From: Prochlorococcus marinus CUG1438
GTDB lineage: Bacteria; Cyanobacteriota; Cyanobacteriia; PCC-6307; Cyanobiaceae
Direction of reading: 5' to 3'
Length of the DNA stretch: 64,000 nucleotides
NCBI GenBank assembly: GCA_017644325.1
Contig: JAEPLS010000002.1
Location: 62,001-126,000, forward strand
In this document: positions 1 through 9,755 of the stretch, piece after piece
Position numbering within the stretch: position 1 is the stretch's first letter
Layout of the letters: each line of letters begins with the position of its first letter
The notes under the pieces: model-generated
Seen by the model: the letters and a program-made list of their open reading frames with translations, nothing else
Told to the model about the DNA's origin: nothing
Database searches by the model: none
Translations under genes and position numbers: made by a program

Positions 1-716
<716 letters not shown>

Positions 717-806
717 TTAGTTGATTGTAGACTGATTCAGTACATTTCGTTGATATCCTCTCCAATTTTATGCTTATATTACTCATGAATGTATTCAATA
801 TTATTA

Positions 807-1016
807 ATGAAATTTGAGATAAGAGATAAAGTAAAATTGATCGCACCCGTTTCATACTTAAAGACTTCAGATAATATGCCGATGTTAAGACCTCCTGATC
901 TAGTTGCAATTGATGAAGTTGGAGAAATCCTTTCAATAAAATCTCCAGATACCGTTGAAGTAAAGTTCCGAAGAGGTTCTTTTTTAATAGATACTGATAA
1001 AATTGAGAAAATCTAA
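807..1016 (+). CDS. sipA: SipA-like regulatory protein (DUF3148)
   Basis: A 69-residue protein carrying the hallmark string YLKTSDNMPMLRPPDL, then GEILSIKSPDTVEVKFRRGSFLID. This matches the cyanobacterial SipA/DUF3148 family of small SH3-like beta-barrel proteins. SipA was described as a partner that stimulates the histidine kinase NblS (stress and high-light signalling); that function is family knowledge, not seen here. I chose the ATG at 807 because the upstream in-frame ATG at 789 adds only six residues that do not fit the family start. It is divergent from ftsH, and its stop sits one base before the convergent M16 peptidase gene ends. Confidence 0.8.
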   Translation: MKFEIRDKVKLIAPVSYLKTSDNMPMLRPPDLVAIDEVGEILSIKSPDTVEVKFRRGSFLIDTDKIEKI

Positions 1017-1017
1017 T

Positions 1018-2235
1018 TTAGAAGTTTTTTTCCCACTTTGAAGAAATATCTAAACATATTTTTTTATTGCCAGAAATACTCAAAAAAGGTTTTTTAAAGT
1101 ACTTATTTGTTATGTGAAAAATTTCTAAAGAAGATATTTCCTCTATTTTTAAATTTAAATCGTTCTCAGAAATTGGTGAAATACCGTAACTTACTAACTG
1201 TATCTTTCTCTGTAAAATTTCATCAAGTGATTGATTTCCTAATAAAAAAGAACCTTTTAGTTTTTCTTTTGCTAAAAATATTTCAGCATCAGTCAACGGG
1301 TTAAAAAGTAAATTTTTCCATAGTGTTGATAAAAGTTCAAAAGCAAAAAGTGCTTGCTCATTAGATACGGATAAATAAATTAAAAATGGGGCATTCCCAC
1401 TCCTAATAGGATAGTAAACACCTAAATCATAGGTGATACCATGTTTTTCTCTAAAAAGTTTAAATAAAGCAGCGCTCATTCCATATGATAAATATGACTC
1501 CAAAACCTTAAGAGGAAAATATTCATTACTTCTGCGCGAACAAGTTTGGTCCCCCATCATTATTATTGTTTGATTTGAGTCATTATTAATGTAATCATAT
1601 CTATTCGTAGTATTTAAATTATGATTTAAATGATCTGATTGTTCTTTTAAAAATTTTTTTTCTAATGTTCCAAAATTTTCTCCATTTATTTCGGGATTAT
1701 TTGAAATTAAATACTTTTCTCTATTTTTTAAATTTTTAAACTCAAGCAAAACATCTTTATAGGTAATCTTTGAGACATCTTTAGCATTGCCAATTGTGTT
1801 GAAAGCATAAGGATGATTTGAGTAAACAATTTTTCTCCATTTTTCAAAGCAGATATTGAATGGATTCTCTTTATCTTTTTTAATTTGATTAATTGAAGAT
1901 TTTTTTACTTTTTTAAATTCTGTTTCCGAGAGGATTGGCTTATTAATTATTAAATCTAATAAAGGGAATAATTTGCTGAAATGTTCATTTAGGGATTTAA
2001 TACTTATTGAAATACCATCTTCAAATATTTCTTGATTTAATTCTGCGCCATAAGACTCAATATACTCAGAGAGAGTGAAATTGTTAAAACCTTCACATCC
2101 TCTGGTAAGTAGTGAACAAAGGATTTTGTTTATCCCTTTTTTGCCAATACTATCCATGTCACTCCCCCCTTTAATCCAAATTGAAGCAGTTGAAAAATTT
2201 CTTTTTTTATTATTTAAAAAATATTTTTTTAACAT
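1018..2235 (-). CDS. M16-family peptidase-like subunit, catalytic motif lost
   Basis: A 405-residue protein with the M16 (pitrilysin/insulinase) fold. The start resembles M16B proteins (SIWIKGGSDMDSIGKKGINKILCSLL), with later blocks typical of the second domain (MSAALFKLFREKHGITYDLGVYY). Where an active enzyme has HxxEH, this one reads INKIL, so it should not bind the catalytic zinc. It lies three bases downstream of the intact M16 gene on the same strand, so the two probably form an active/inactive pair, as in two-subunit M16B peptidases. The substrate is unknown; bacterial M16B proteins degrade or process peptides. The ATG start is at 2233-2235. Confidence 0.85.
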   Translation of the reverse strand: MLKKYFLNNKKRNFSTASIWIKGGSDMDSIGKKGINKILCSLLTRGCEGFNNFTLSEYIESYGAELNQEIFEDGISISIKSLNEHFSKLFPLLDLIINKPILSETEFKKVKKSSINQIKKDKENPFNICFEKWRKIVYSNHPYAFNTIGNAKDVSKITYKDVLLEFKNLKNREKYLISNNPEINGENFGTLEKKFLKEQSDHLNHNLNTTNRYDYINNDSNQTIIMMGDQTCSRRSNEYFPLKVLESYLSYGMSAALFKLFREKHGITYDLGVYYPIRSGNAPFLIYLSVSNEQALFAFELLSTLWKNLLFNPLTDAEIFLAKEKLKGSFLLGNQSLDEILQRKIQLVSYGISPISENDLNLKIEEISSLEIFHITNKYFKKPFLSISGNKKICLDISSKWEKNF

Positions 2236-2238
2236 TTA

Positions 2239-3480
2239 CTAGGGGGATGCAACTAAAGTAAATCTCTCTCCACGGATATATTTTGTTATCTCTTTGAAGT
2301 TATCCAAGTCATTCCAATATTCTAAATGACTCTCTAAATTATTTATTGAAGATTTTCTCCCCCAAAGAAGTTCATTTCCAAAGAACGAAGAGAGTTGTGT
2401 AGATGTCTCTAAATTAAAGATATAATTACTTTTCACAATATTTATTGCTTTTTTTATTTCATCCAAAGCCAAGTTTTTACAATTTGAGATCTCATTTATT
2501 GTTTTATTAATTTTCTTTTCTACTAAGTCAATATCTTTGGACTCACAACTTGCTTCCATTATAAATAATCCTCCTAATTCTCCAGCATTTACATCTACAT
2601 ATACTGATTCAACAAGATTACTATCTTCTTTTAAAATTTTAACTAATCTGCTGTTTCTTCCAACAGAAAGTATTGTTGCTAATATCTCAAGCCCAATAAT
2701 ATTTTTTTGATCATTTAGGTTTGGGATAAACCAAGCCATAAATATTCTTGAGAACTCTAAATTATCAAACTTAACTGACTCTCTACCATTCCTAATTTTT
2801 AAAGAAGGTATATTTTTTAGATCTATTAAATTTGGACTTTCTTTTATGCCAGATAGATCACTTTTTTCAAAAATTTTATAAATTTCTTCAGAGAGATTCC
2901 CGGCAATAGCAATACAAATTTTTTCAGTAGTGTAATGTTTGCTGTGAAATTTCACAAGCTCATTTATCTCTAAGCTTTTAATACTATGTTCAGTTCCTAG
3001 AATCGAATTGGCATAATTCGGACTTAACCAAACCCTTTTTAAAAAATAATTAAATAATCTTTCTTCAGGCTGATCATTTTGTTGTTTTATTTCATCAATA
3101 ACTACCCCTTTTTCTTTTATAAATTCATCTGGATTAAAAACTGGAGCAACGACAATATTTGTCAAAAGAGCAAGTGATTCTCTAAAGTTATTGGGTGGAA
3201 CTAATACATGGTAATGTACATCATCATAACCAGTTGAAGCGTTACTTAATCCGCCTAGTGATTCAATTTTATGGTCAAACTCACCTGGCATTATTTTGTT
3301 AGATCCTTTAAAAATCATATGTTCTAGAAAATGAGCAGTGCCGTTTTTATCAACATCCTCGAATGAAGAACCTGCTTTGCACCAAATATCAATGCTTATA
3401 AGCGGCAATTCTTTATTATCCACAAACACACATCTAGTTTTGCTTGAATGGGTGTAGTAAATAACATCTCCTACGTTCAT
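2239..3480 (-). CDS. M16-family zinc metallopeptidase, catalytic subunit
   Basis: A 413-residue insulinase-family peptidase. The inverted zinc motif HFLEH is at residues 50-54, with a third ligand, E130 (VIDE), at the expected distance of about 75 residues. The N-terminal block IWCKAGSSFEDVDKNGTAHF and the C-terminal half (NSRLVKILKEDSNLVESVY) are typical of mitochondrial-processing-peptidase-like M16B proteins. It has no signal peptide, so it is presumably cytosolic. It is the first gene of a two-gene unit with the motif-less homologue downstream. It is divergent from pcyA with only 41 bp between start codons, so the two promoters must overlap. Confidence 0.92.
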   Translation of the reverse strand: MNVGDVIYYTHSSKTRCVFVDNKELPLISIDIWCKAGSSFEDVDKNGTAHFLEHMIFKGSNKIMPGEFDHKIESLGGLSNASTGYDDVHYHVLVPPNNFRESLALLTNIVVAPVFNPDEFIKEKGVVIDEIKQQNDQPEERLFNYFLKRVWLSPNYANSILGTEHSIKSLEINELVKFHSKHYTTEKICIAIAGNLSEEIYKIFEKSDLSGIKESPNLIDLKNIPSLKIRNGRESVKFDNLEFSRIFMAWFIPNLNDQKNIIGLEILATILSVGRNSRLVKILKEDSNLVESVYVDVNAGELGGLFIMEASCESKDIDLVEKKINKTINEISNCKNLALDEIKKAINIVKSNYIFNLETSTQLSSFFGNELLWGRKSSINNLESHLEYWNDLDNFKEITKYIRGERFTLVASP

Positions 3481-3497
3481 TTCGGTTCTCTCTTTAA

Positions 3498-4246
<749 letters not shown>

Positions 4247-4247
<1 letters not shown>

Positions 4248-5161
4248 TGAAATTAAAAATATTCAAAAATTTAATTATTTATCTACTAATGTTTGCACCA
4301 TTATCATTAGGACTCCTTTCCTGTTCTAGCAATAATAAATCTAATTCCAAATTAAAGGATGAAAAAACTGCAGATTTCATTCCAACTGTTACAGCCGTTG
4401 CCGCACTGGGGACACTTTCACCATCTGGAGAGATTAGGCAATTAGCAGCCCCGATAAGTCAGTTCGGCTCGTCTCCTCGAATAGTTGAAATTTTAGTAAA
4501 TGAAGGAGATTTCGTAAAAAAAGGTGATGTTTTGGCGATTTTTGAAAATAGAGAAAAGTTGATTTCTGATCTTGAAAGGAATGAAGAACTAATCAATACA
4601 ATTAACGAAGAAATTGACCTAAAGAAAGAGCAAATTAAAAGGTATAAACTAGCTTTGAGCAAAGATGTATATTCATTTGTACAGTTTTCGCAGAGAAAAG
4701 ATGAACTATTAAAGTTGCAAAAACAAAAAATAAACCTCATAGGGGATCAAAAAAATATCAAGATAGATCTGTTTAATTCAAAACTTAGGAGTCCAATTGA
4801 TGGTTTTATACTTGGAATAAATACTAGAGTAGGGGAGAGACCTAAAAATGAAGGGATATTAGATATTGGTTCTAGTCAAAAGATGGAAGCTCTAATAGAG
4901 GTTTATGAATCTGATATTGATAGAGTCTTTATTTCTCAGAATGTCCAATTGAGCAGTGAGAATGGTGGTTTTCAAAAAATTCTCAAAGGTAAGGTAATTA
5001 GAATAAGTCCTCAGGTAAAACAAAGAAAAGTTCTATCGACTGATCCAACAGGGGATGCTGATTCAAGAATTATTGAGGTACAAGTAAAACTAGATCAAGA
5101 TTCTATAGATATCGTTCAAAACTATGCAGGAATGAAAGTGATTGCAAAATTTATTCCTTAA
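4247..5161 (+). CDS. devB: DevB-like membrane fusion protein of an ABC exporter
   Basis: A 304-residue HlyD-family periplasmic adaptor. It has an N-terminal membrane segment with a lipobox-like stretch (SLGLLSCSS, Cys near residue 26), so it may be a lipoprotein. A biotinyl-lipoyl-like half (VNEGDFVKKGDVLAIFENREKL) is followed by a coiled-coil hairpin at about 110-170 and the second lipoyl half (LRSPIDGFILGINTRVGERP). A beta-barrel domain ends the protein. It is named after heterocyst DevBCA, which exports glycolipids with TolC; here only the architecture and the B-C-A gene order support the name. It overlaps the pcyA stop and the devC start by single bases, implying translational coupling. 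Confidence 0.85.
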
Positions 5162-6333
5162 TGAGTTTTTCTTTTTTAAAATTCAGAAAAATACCATTAG
5201 CTTGGTTGTTATTAACTAGGCAACCATTAAGGCTGGCTGTTGCCATAGCTGGAATCAGTTTTGCAGGGATTTTGATGTTTATGCAATTAGGTTTTAGAGA
5301 TGGTTTATTTGACACGAGCGTAACTATTCATAAACTGCTAGATGCCGATCTTGTTTTGATAAGTCCCAGATCAAAAAGTTCTATAAGTATGAGTGGATTC
5401 CCAAAAAGAAGATTAATTCAAACTCTCGCATTGGAGGATGTTGAAAAAACTGCTCCCGTTAATCTAAATTATTTACTTTGGAGAAATCCTGAAAATCTTA
5501 AAACTAGATCAATACTTGCATTAGGTTTTAATCCCTCCGATTCACTACTTTTAGATGAGGGATTCTCAAAGAAAGCTTATAAATTGAGAAATCCATCAAG
5601 AGTTCTTTTTGACAAATTATCTAGACCTGAATTTGGACCGATTGAAGAATGGTTCTTATCCGCAAAAAAAGTTGAGACTGAGGTTGCTGGAAAAAGAGTA
5701 ATTGTTGAGGGGCTTGTGGAGTTGGGACCATCTTTTGGTGCAGATGGTAATTTGATAACTAGTCGAGAAACCTTCTTAAGACTTTTCCCTGCTAATCCTC
5801 CTGGTAGTATAGAAATCGGTTTGGTAAAGCTAAAAAAAGAATCTGATCCTGAATTAATTGCAAGGATATTAAATAACTCACTCCCAAATGATGTAAGGGT
5901 TCTTACAAAAAATCAATTTATAGAATTTGAGAAGAATTATTGGAAAAATAGTACTGCAATAGGTTTTATATTTAGTTTGGGAGCACTGATGGGTTTCGTT
6001 GTAGGGTGTGTGGTTGTTTATCAAATTCTTTATAGTGACGTTACAGATCACCTCCCAGAGTACGCCACCTTATTGGCAATGGGGTATAGACTTAAGTCTC
6101 TTTTCTTTGTTGTAGCTAGAGAGGGTTTTTTATTGGCATTGTTTGGTTATTTACCTGCTTATTTCTCTGGTCAAATACTTTACTCAGTTATAAGAAGTTC
6201 TACTAAACTTCCAATAATAATGGATGCAGAAAAAACGATTTTAATTTTCGTTTTAGTTTTAGTTATGTGTATGGGGTCCGCCGCTGTTGCGATGCGTAAA
6301 TTAGTTGATGCTGACCCTGCTGAAATTTTTTAA
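5161..6333 (+). CDS. devC: DevC-like ABC exporter permease
   Basis: A 390-residue membrane protein of the DevC/MacB (FtsX-like) permease class. It has one N-terminal helix (LRLAVAIAGISFAGILMFMQLGF), a large extracytoplasmic domain from about 45 to 265, and three C-terminal helices starting near IGFIFSLGALMGFVVGCVVVYQ. The cytoplasmic loop between helices (LPEYATLLAMGYRLKSLFFVV) is the FtsX-type coupling region. It starts with ATG overlapping the devB stop. With devB and devA it should form a tripartite exporter. The cargo cannot be deduced; heterocyst glycolipid is excluded by lifestyle if the assignment to Prochlorococcus is right. Confidence 0.88.
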   Translation: MSFSFLKFRKIPLAWLLLTRQPLRLAVAIAGISFAGILMFMQLGFRDGLFDTSVTIHKLLDADLVLISPRSKSSISMSGFPKRRLIQTLALEDVEKTAPVNLNYLLWRNPENLKTRSILALGFNPSDSLLLDEGFSKKAYKLRNPSRVLFDKLSRPEFGPIEEWFLSAKKVETEVAGKRVIVEGLVELGPSFGADGNLITSRETFLRLFPANPPGSIEIGLVKLKKESDPELIARILNNSLPNDVRVLTKNQFIEFEKNYWKNSTAIGFIFSLGALMGFVVGCVVVYQILYSDVTDHLPEYATLLAMGYRLKSLFFVVAREGFLLALFGYLPAYFSGQILYSVIRSSTKLPIIMDAEKTILIFVLVLVMCMGSAAVAMRKLVDADPAEIF

Positions 6334-6346
6334 CAATTGAAGATAA

Positions 6347-7075
6347 ATGATTAAAGCTAATAAATCAAAAAAAAATGTCAATAACCTTAAAACAGTCTCA
6401 ATAAATAATTTGAGTCACTTTTATGGAAAAAATGAGAATAAAAAACAAGTTCTTAATGACGTTAATTTAAATATTGATAAAGGCGAGTTGGTTCTTTTGA
6501 AAGGACCTTCTGGATGTGGTAAAACAACTCTTCTAACATTAATTGGGGCCTTGAGAACCTGTCAAAGTGGAGATTTAACTGTATTAAATAATCAGTTAAA
6601 TGGAGCATCAAGGAAAACTCGTCAGATTCTTAGAAGAAGTATTGGAATGATTTTTCAAGGTCACAATCTTTTGAGATGTTTAACAGCAGAACAAAATGTT
6701 CAGATGGGCGCCGATTTAATAAAAGGTTTAACATATTTGCAAAGACGTGAAATAGCACGTAATTGGTTGTCAGCAGTAGGATTAGAAGAACATCATAAAA
6801 AGTTGCCAAATGACTTATCTGGTGGGCAGAAACAGAGAGTAGCAATTGCTCGAGCTTTATCAGCTAACCCAAAACTTTTATTAGCTGATGAGCCCACTTC
6901 TGCATTAGATAGCGTCACAGGAAGAGAAATAGTAACCCTTTTAAGGAAACTAGCAAAAGAGCAAAATTGTTCTGTACTTATGGTGACGCATGATCCAAGA
7001 ATTTCTGATATGGCTGATAGGATATTAAATATGGAAGATGGTAAAATATTTAGTGCTCATAGTGAGCTAATATAA
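6347..7075 (+). CDS. devA: DevA-like ABC exporter ATP-binding protein
   Basis: A 242-residue ATPase of the LolD/MacB/DevA class. Walker A is GPSGCGKTT near residues 56-64, the signature is LSGGQKQRVAIARAL, Walker B is LLLADEPTSALD, and the H-loop is VMVTHDPR. The N-terminal 20 residues are Lys/Asn-rich and may be start-site slack; ATG 6347 is the first start after the devC stop, with a 13-base gap. It energises the DevC permease. The continuous arrangement pcyA-devB-devC-devA suggests one transcript. Confidence 0.93.
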   Translation: MIKANKSKKNVNNLKTVSINNLSHFYGKNENKKQVLNDVNLNIDKGELVLLKGPSGCGKTTLLTLIGALRTCQSGDLTVLNNQLNGASRKTRQILRRSIGMIFQGHNLLRCLTAEQNVQMGADLIKGLTYLQRREIARNWLSAVGLEEHHKKLPNDLSGGQKQRVAIARALSANPKLLLADEPTSALDSVTGREIVTLLRKLAKEQNCSVLMVTHDPRISDMADRILNMEDGKIFSAHSELI

Positions 7076-7093
7076 TTAAAAGTTAAAAATTTT

Positions 7094-7243
7094 ATGTCTA
7101 AGAGAAGGAATCTAAAAAAAGAAAAGCAGGAACGTAATAGAGCCTATGCTAGAAAATTTAAAAAAAGGAAATTAAGAACTGATGGAAGACCTGATGGTGG
7201 AAACGTTACAGGTACAGCAAATAATGGCGGTGCAGCTGACTAG
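7094..7243 (+). CDS. Small basic protein, 49 residues, unknown function
   Basis: An unannotated-looking short gene starting ATG 7094, 18 bases after devA. The protein begins MSKRRNLKKEKQERNRAYAR and runs on with FKKRKLRTDGRPDGG, then a Gly/Asn/Ala-rich acidic-ended tail. The N-terminal two thirds is almost entirely Lys/Arg-rich and predicted helical, like nucleic-acid or ribosome-associated small proteins of picocyanobacteria. Support is a clean frame with residue composition far from the local AT-driven Ile/Asn/Phe bias, and codon usage that gives Gly/Ala at its end. Function is not recognised. Confidence 0.65.
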   Translation: MSKRRNLKKEKQERNRAYARKFKKRKLRTDGRPDGGNVTGTANNGGAAD

Positions 7244-7303
7244 GGAATATCTCTTATTTTTTCTTTTAGAGTTCAATATATTATGAATAATTAAGACATA
7301 ATC

Positions 7304-8215
7304 ATGAATGTAAGTATTATTATACCGACTTACAATAGGTTACCTATATTAGAGAAATGTCTATTTGCGCTTGAGAATCAAAAATTAAATACAAATATTG
7401 GAAATTATGAAGTAATAGTAGTTGATGATGGATCAACTGATGGAACAACCTCATGGATAAATAAAAACAAAGCTAATCTCCCACACGTTATTCTTTTTCA
7501 GCAAGAACATGGAGGGCCTGCACTTGGAAGAAATCTGGGAGTAATTAAATCAAAATATGAAATTATTATATTCATTGATAGTGATCTTATTGTTTTAGAC
7601 AATTTTATAAATTGCCACGTAGAAAAATTACTTGCCTCTTGGAGAAAAAATGATAAAAAATGTTTTACCTATGGATCGGTAGTCAATACATCTAATTTTC
7701 TAAATCCTCAGAGTGAAAAACATAAAATAATGGACACTTCTTTTGCATACTTTGCTACTGGTAATGTAGCGATATCAAAAGAATTGATTTTAAGTGTGGG
7801 ATTATTTGATACTTCATTTAGTCTTTACGGTTGGGAGGATTTAGAACTTGGAGAAAGATTAAAAAAAATTGGGACAAAATTAATTAAATGCCCAAATGCG
7901 GTAGGTTTTCATTGGCATCCACCATTTAATTGCGAACAAATAGATTCATTAATAACTCAAGAAAAAGAGAGAGCAAAAATGGCTTTGGTTTTTTATAAGA
8001 AACACCCAAATTTAAGGGTTAGATTTATGATTCAATTAACTCCTCTACATAATTTACTCTGGCAAATTCTTTGCTTGGGAGGACTAATCAGTGTTGATAG
8101 AATCCTTCCTTTATTAAGATTCCTAGTTAATAAAAGAAGAAATAGACTTGCACTTGAGATATTTAGGATCCCTCTAAATATGATTTACATTAAACAGTTA
8201 ACCAAATCAAGATGA
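7304..8215 (+). CDS. Glycosyltransferase family 2
   Basis: A 303-residue GT-A fold enzyme transferring a sugar from a nucleotide donor, probably in surface polysaccharide or lipid glycosylation. It opens with SIIIPTYNRLPILEKCL, then VDDGSTDGT (donor-binding), the metal-binding DxD in FIDSDLIV, and a galactosyltransferase-like C-terminal block GWEDLELGERLKKIGTKL that supplies the catalytic base region. A hydrophobic stretch near residues 245-262 may associate with membrane. It stands alone between the small basic gene and the rpsB leader. Donor and acceptor are unknown. Confidence 0.9.
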   Translation: MNVSIIIPTYNRLPILEKCLFALENQKLNTNIGNYEVIVVDDGSTDGTTSWINKNKANLPHVILFQQEHGGPALGRNLGVIKSKYEIIIFIDSDLIVLDNFINCHVEKLLASWRKNDKKCFTYGSVVNTSNFLNPQSEKHKIMDTSFAYFATGNVAISKELILSVGLFDTSFSLYGWEDLELGERLKKIGTKLIKCPNAVGFHWHPPFNCEQIDSLITQEKERAKMALVFYKKHPNLRVRFMIQLTPLHNLLWQILCLGGLISVDRILPLLRFLVNKRRNRLALEIFRIPLNMIYIKQLTKSR

Positions 8216-8243
8216 AAAACTTTTAGAAATACACATAACTTGC

Positions 8244-8249
8244 TAGAAT
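8244..8249 (+). promoter_or_regulatory. Probable -10 box of the rpsB-tsf transcript
   Basis: TAGAAT at 8244-8249 resembles a sigma-70 -10 element. Transcription would start near 8256, just before the structured leader at 8269. No good -35 is seen, which is usual in this genome type. Weak call by position and match only. Confidence 0.35.
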
Positions 8250-8268
8250 AATTCAAACAAATTTCACA

Positions 8269-8332
8269 CATCTGACAGTTTCGGGTGAATTATTAATATT
8301 AATTCCCCGTCAGATGGAGGCTAACCCGAAAC
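8269..8332 (+). promoter_or_regulatory. Structured rpsB 5' leader with H-type pseudoknot
   Basis: Two perfect helices interleave. Bases 8269-8276 (CATCTGAC) pair with 8309-8316 (GTCAGATG). Bases 8278-8286 (GTTTCGGGT) lie inside that first loop and pair with 8324-8332 (ACCCGAAAC), outside it. The order A-B-A'-B' is a pseudoknot. A third hairpin, GAATTA 8287-8292 with TAATTC 8300-8305, can extend through GGG/CCC (8283-8285 with 8306-8308) and would then compete with helix B, offering a two-state switch. A GGAGG Shine-Dalgarno-like motif at 8316-8320 touches the end of helix A', 25 bases from the ATG. The position suggests autoregulation by ribosomal protein S2, which is inference. Confidence 0.65.
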
Positions 8333-8345
8333 CCTTTTTTAAATT

Positions 8346-9050
8346 ATGGCTGTTGTATCACTATCAGAAATGATGGAAGCAGGTGCTCATTTTGGGCATC
8401 AAACTAGACGTTGGAATCCCAAGATGTCTAAGTATATATATTGCGCGAGAAATGGAGTTCATATTATTGATCTTGTTAAAACAGCATTGTGTATGAACAA
8501 CGCGTATAAATGGACGAGAAACGCTGCAAAAAGCGGTAAACGTTTCCTATTTGTAGGCACAAAGAAACAAGCATCAGATGTAGTTGCTCAGGAAGCTACA
8601 CGATGCGGAGCTGCATATGTAAATCAAAGATGGCTAGGAGGGATGTTGACTAATTGGACAACAATGAAAGCTAGGATTGAAAGATTAAAGGATCTAGAAA
8701 GAATGGAAAGTAGTGGTTCTATAGCAATGAGACCTAAAAAAGAAGCCGCAGTATTAAGGAGAGAACTTGAAAGATTACAAAAATACTTAGGTGGACTTAA
8801 GGGTATGAGAAGATTACCAGATGTAGTTGTATTGGTTGATCAGAGAAGAGAATCTAATGCAGTATTAGAAGCTAGAAAATTAGATATCTCATTAGTATCA
8901 ATGTTGGATACAAATTGCGATCCAGATTTGTGTGAAGTCCCAATTCCTTGTAACGATGATGCCGTTAGATCAGTGCAACTTATTTTAGGAAGACTAGCAG
9001 ATGCCATAAATGAGGGTAGAAAGGGCTCTAATGCCGAAAGAAAAAATTAA
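8346..9050 (+). CDS. rpsB: 30S ribosomal protein S2
   Basis: A 234-residue ribosomal protein uS2, a late-assembling small-subunit protein next to S1 that is needed for translation initiation. The start [27 protein letters not shown] and internal motifs [22 protein letters not shown] and [12 protein letters not shown] are diagnostic. It is the first gene of the conserved rpsB-tsf pair and is preceded by the pseudoknot leader. The ATG at 8346 lacks a nearby Shine-Dalgarno sequence. Confidence 0.98.
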   Translation: MAVVSLSEMMEAGAHFGHQTRRWNPKMSKYIYCARNGVHIIDLVKTALCMNNAYKWTRNAAKSGKRFLFVGTKKQASDVVAQEATRCGAAYVNQRWLGGMLTNWTTMKARIERLKDLERMESSGSIAMRPKKEAAVLRRELERLQKYLGGLKGMRRLPDVVVLVDQRRESNAVLEARKLDISLVSMLDTNCDPDLCEVPIPCNDDAVRSVQLILGRLADAINEGRKGSNAERKN

Positions 9051-9094
9051 ATTCCAATTTAAAACTTACTATTCACTATTTTTTATTACTTCAA

Positions 9095-9751
9095 ATGGGA
9101 AACATTACAGCAAAACTTGTAAAAGATCTTAGAGACAAAACTGGCGCAGGAATGATGGACTGCAAAAAAGCACTTAACGAAACTGAAGGAAATCTAGATA
9201 AAGCTTTGGAATGGTTAAGAAAGAAAGGCATAGCTAGTGCTGAAAAGAAATCAGGAAGAGTAGCAGCCGAAGGGTCAATTGGTAGTTATATACATACTGG
9301 ATCAAGAGTTGGAGTTTTACTAGAGTTGAATTGTGAAACTGATTTCGTTGCTAGAGGTGATATATTTCAATCTCTGTTGAAGGATGTCTCAATGCAAGTA
9401 GCAGCATGCCCAAATGTTGAGTATGTATCAATTGATGAAATACCAGAAGATGTTGTTGAAAAAGAAAAGCAGATTGAAATGGGTAGGGATGATTTATCAG
9501 GCAAACCAGAACAAATTAAAGAAAAAATAGTTGAAGGGAGAATAGCAAAAAGACTTAATGAGCTTGTTTTGCTTTCACAACCCTACATTAAAGATAGTTC
9601 TCTAACAGTTGAGGATCTTGTTAAACAAGCCGCTGCAAAAATTGGGGAAAATATCAAAGTAAGACGTTTTACAAGATATACATTAGGTGAAGGTATCGAA
9701 AAAAATCAGATGGACTTTGCTGAAGAGGTCGCATCAATGCAAACAAACTAG
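9095..9751 (+). CDS. tsf: Translation elongation factor Ts
   Basis: Nucleotide exchange factor that regenerates EF-Tu-GTP. It has 218 residues, the short cyanobacterial form. The N-terminal UBA-like domain with [20 protein letters not shown] is followed by the core motif [13 protein letters not shown] (the TDFV contact with EF-Tu) and the C-terminal [19 protein letters not shown]. It follows rpsB by 44 bases, the near-universal order. Confidence 0.98.
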   Translation: MGNITAKLVKDLRDKTGAGMMDCKKALNETEGNLDKALEWLRKKGIASAEKKSGRVAAEGSIGSYIHTGSRVGVLLELNCETDFVARGDIFQSLLKDVSMQVAACPNVEYVSIDEIPEDVVEKEKQIEMGRDDLSGKPEQIKEKIVEGRIAKRLNELVLLSQPYIKDSSLTVEDLVKQAAAKIGENIKVRRFTRYTLGEGIEKNQMDFAEEVASMQTN

Positions 9752-9755
9752 TCAC

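Noticed and set aside
8216-8345. Reading the rpsB leader as a simple attenuator hairpin
   Set aside because: There is no U-tract after the helices, and the two perfect helices interlock rather than nest.
9687-9755. N-terminal extension of the hypothetical gene into tsf
   Set aside because: It would overlap the end of tsf by 65 bases in another frame; the TTG at 9756 gives a normal spacing.
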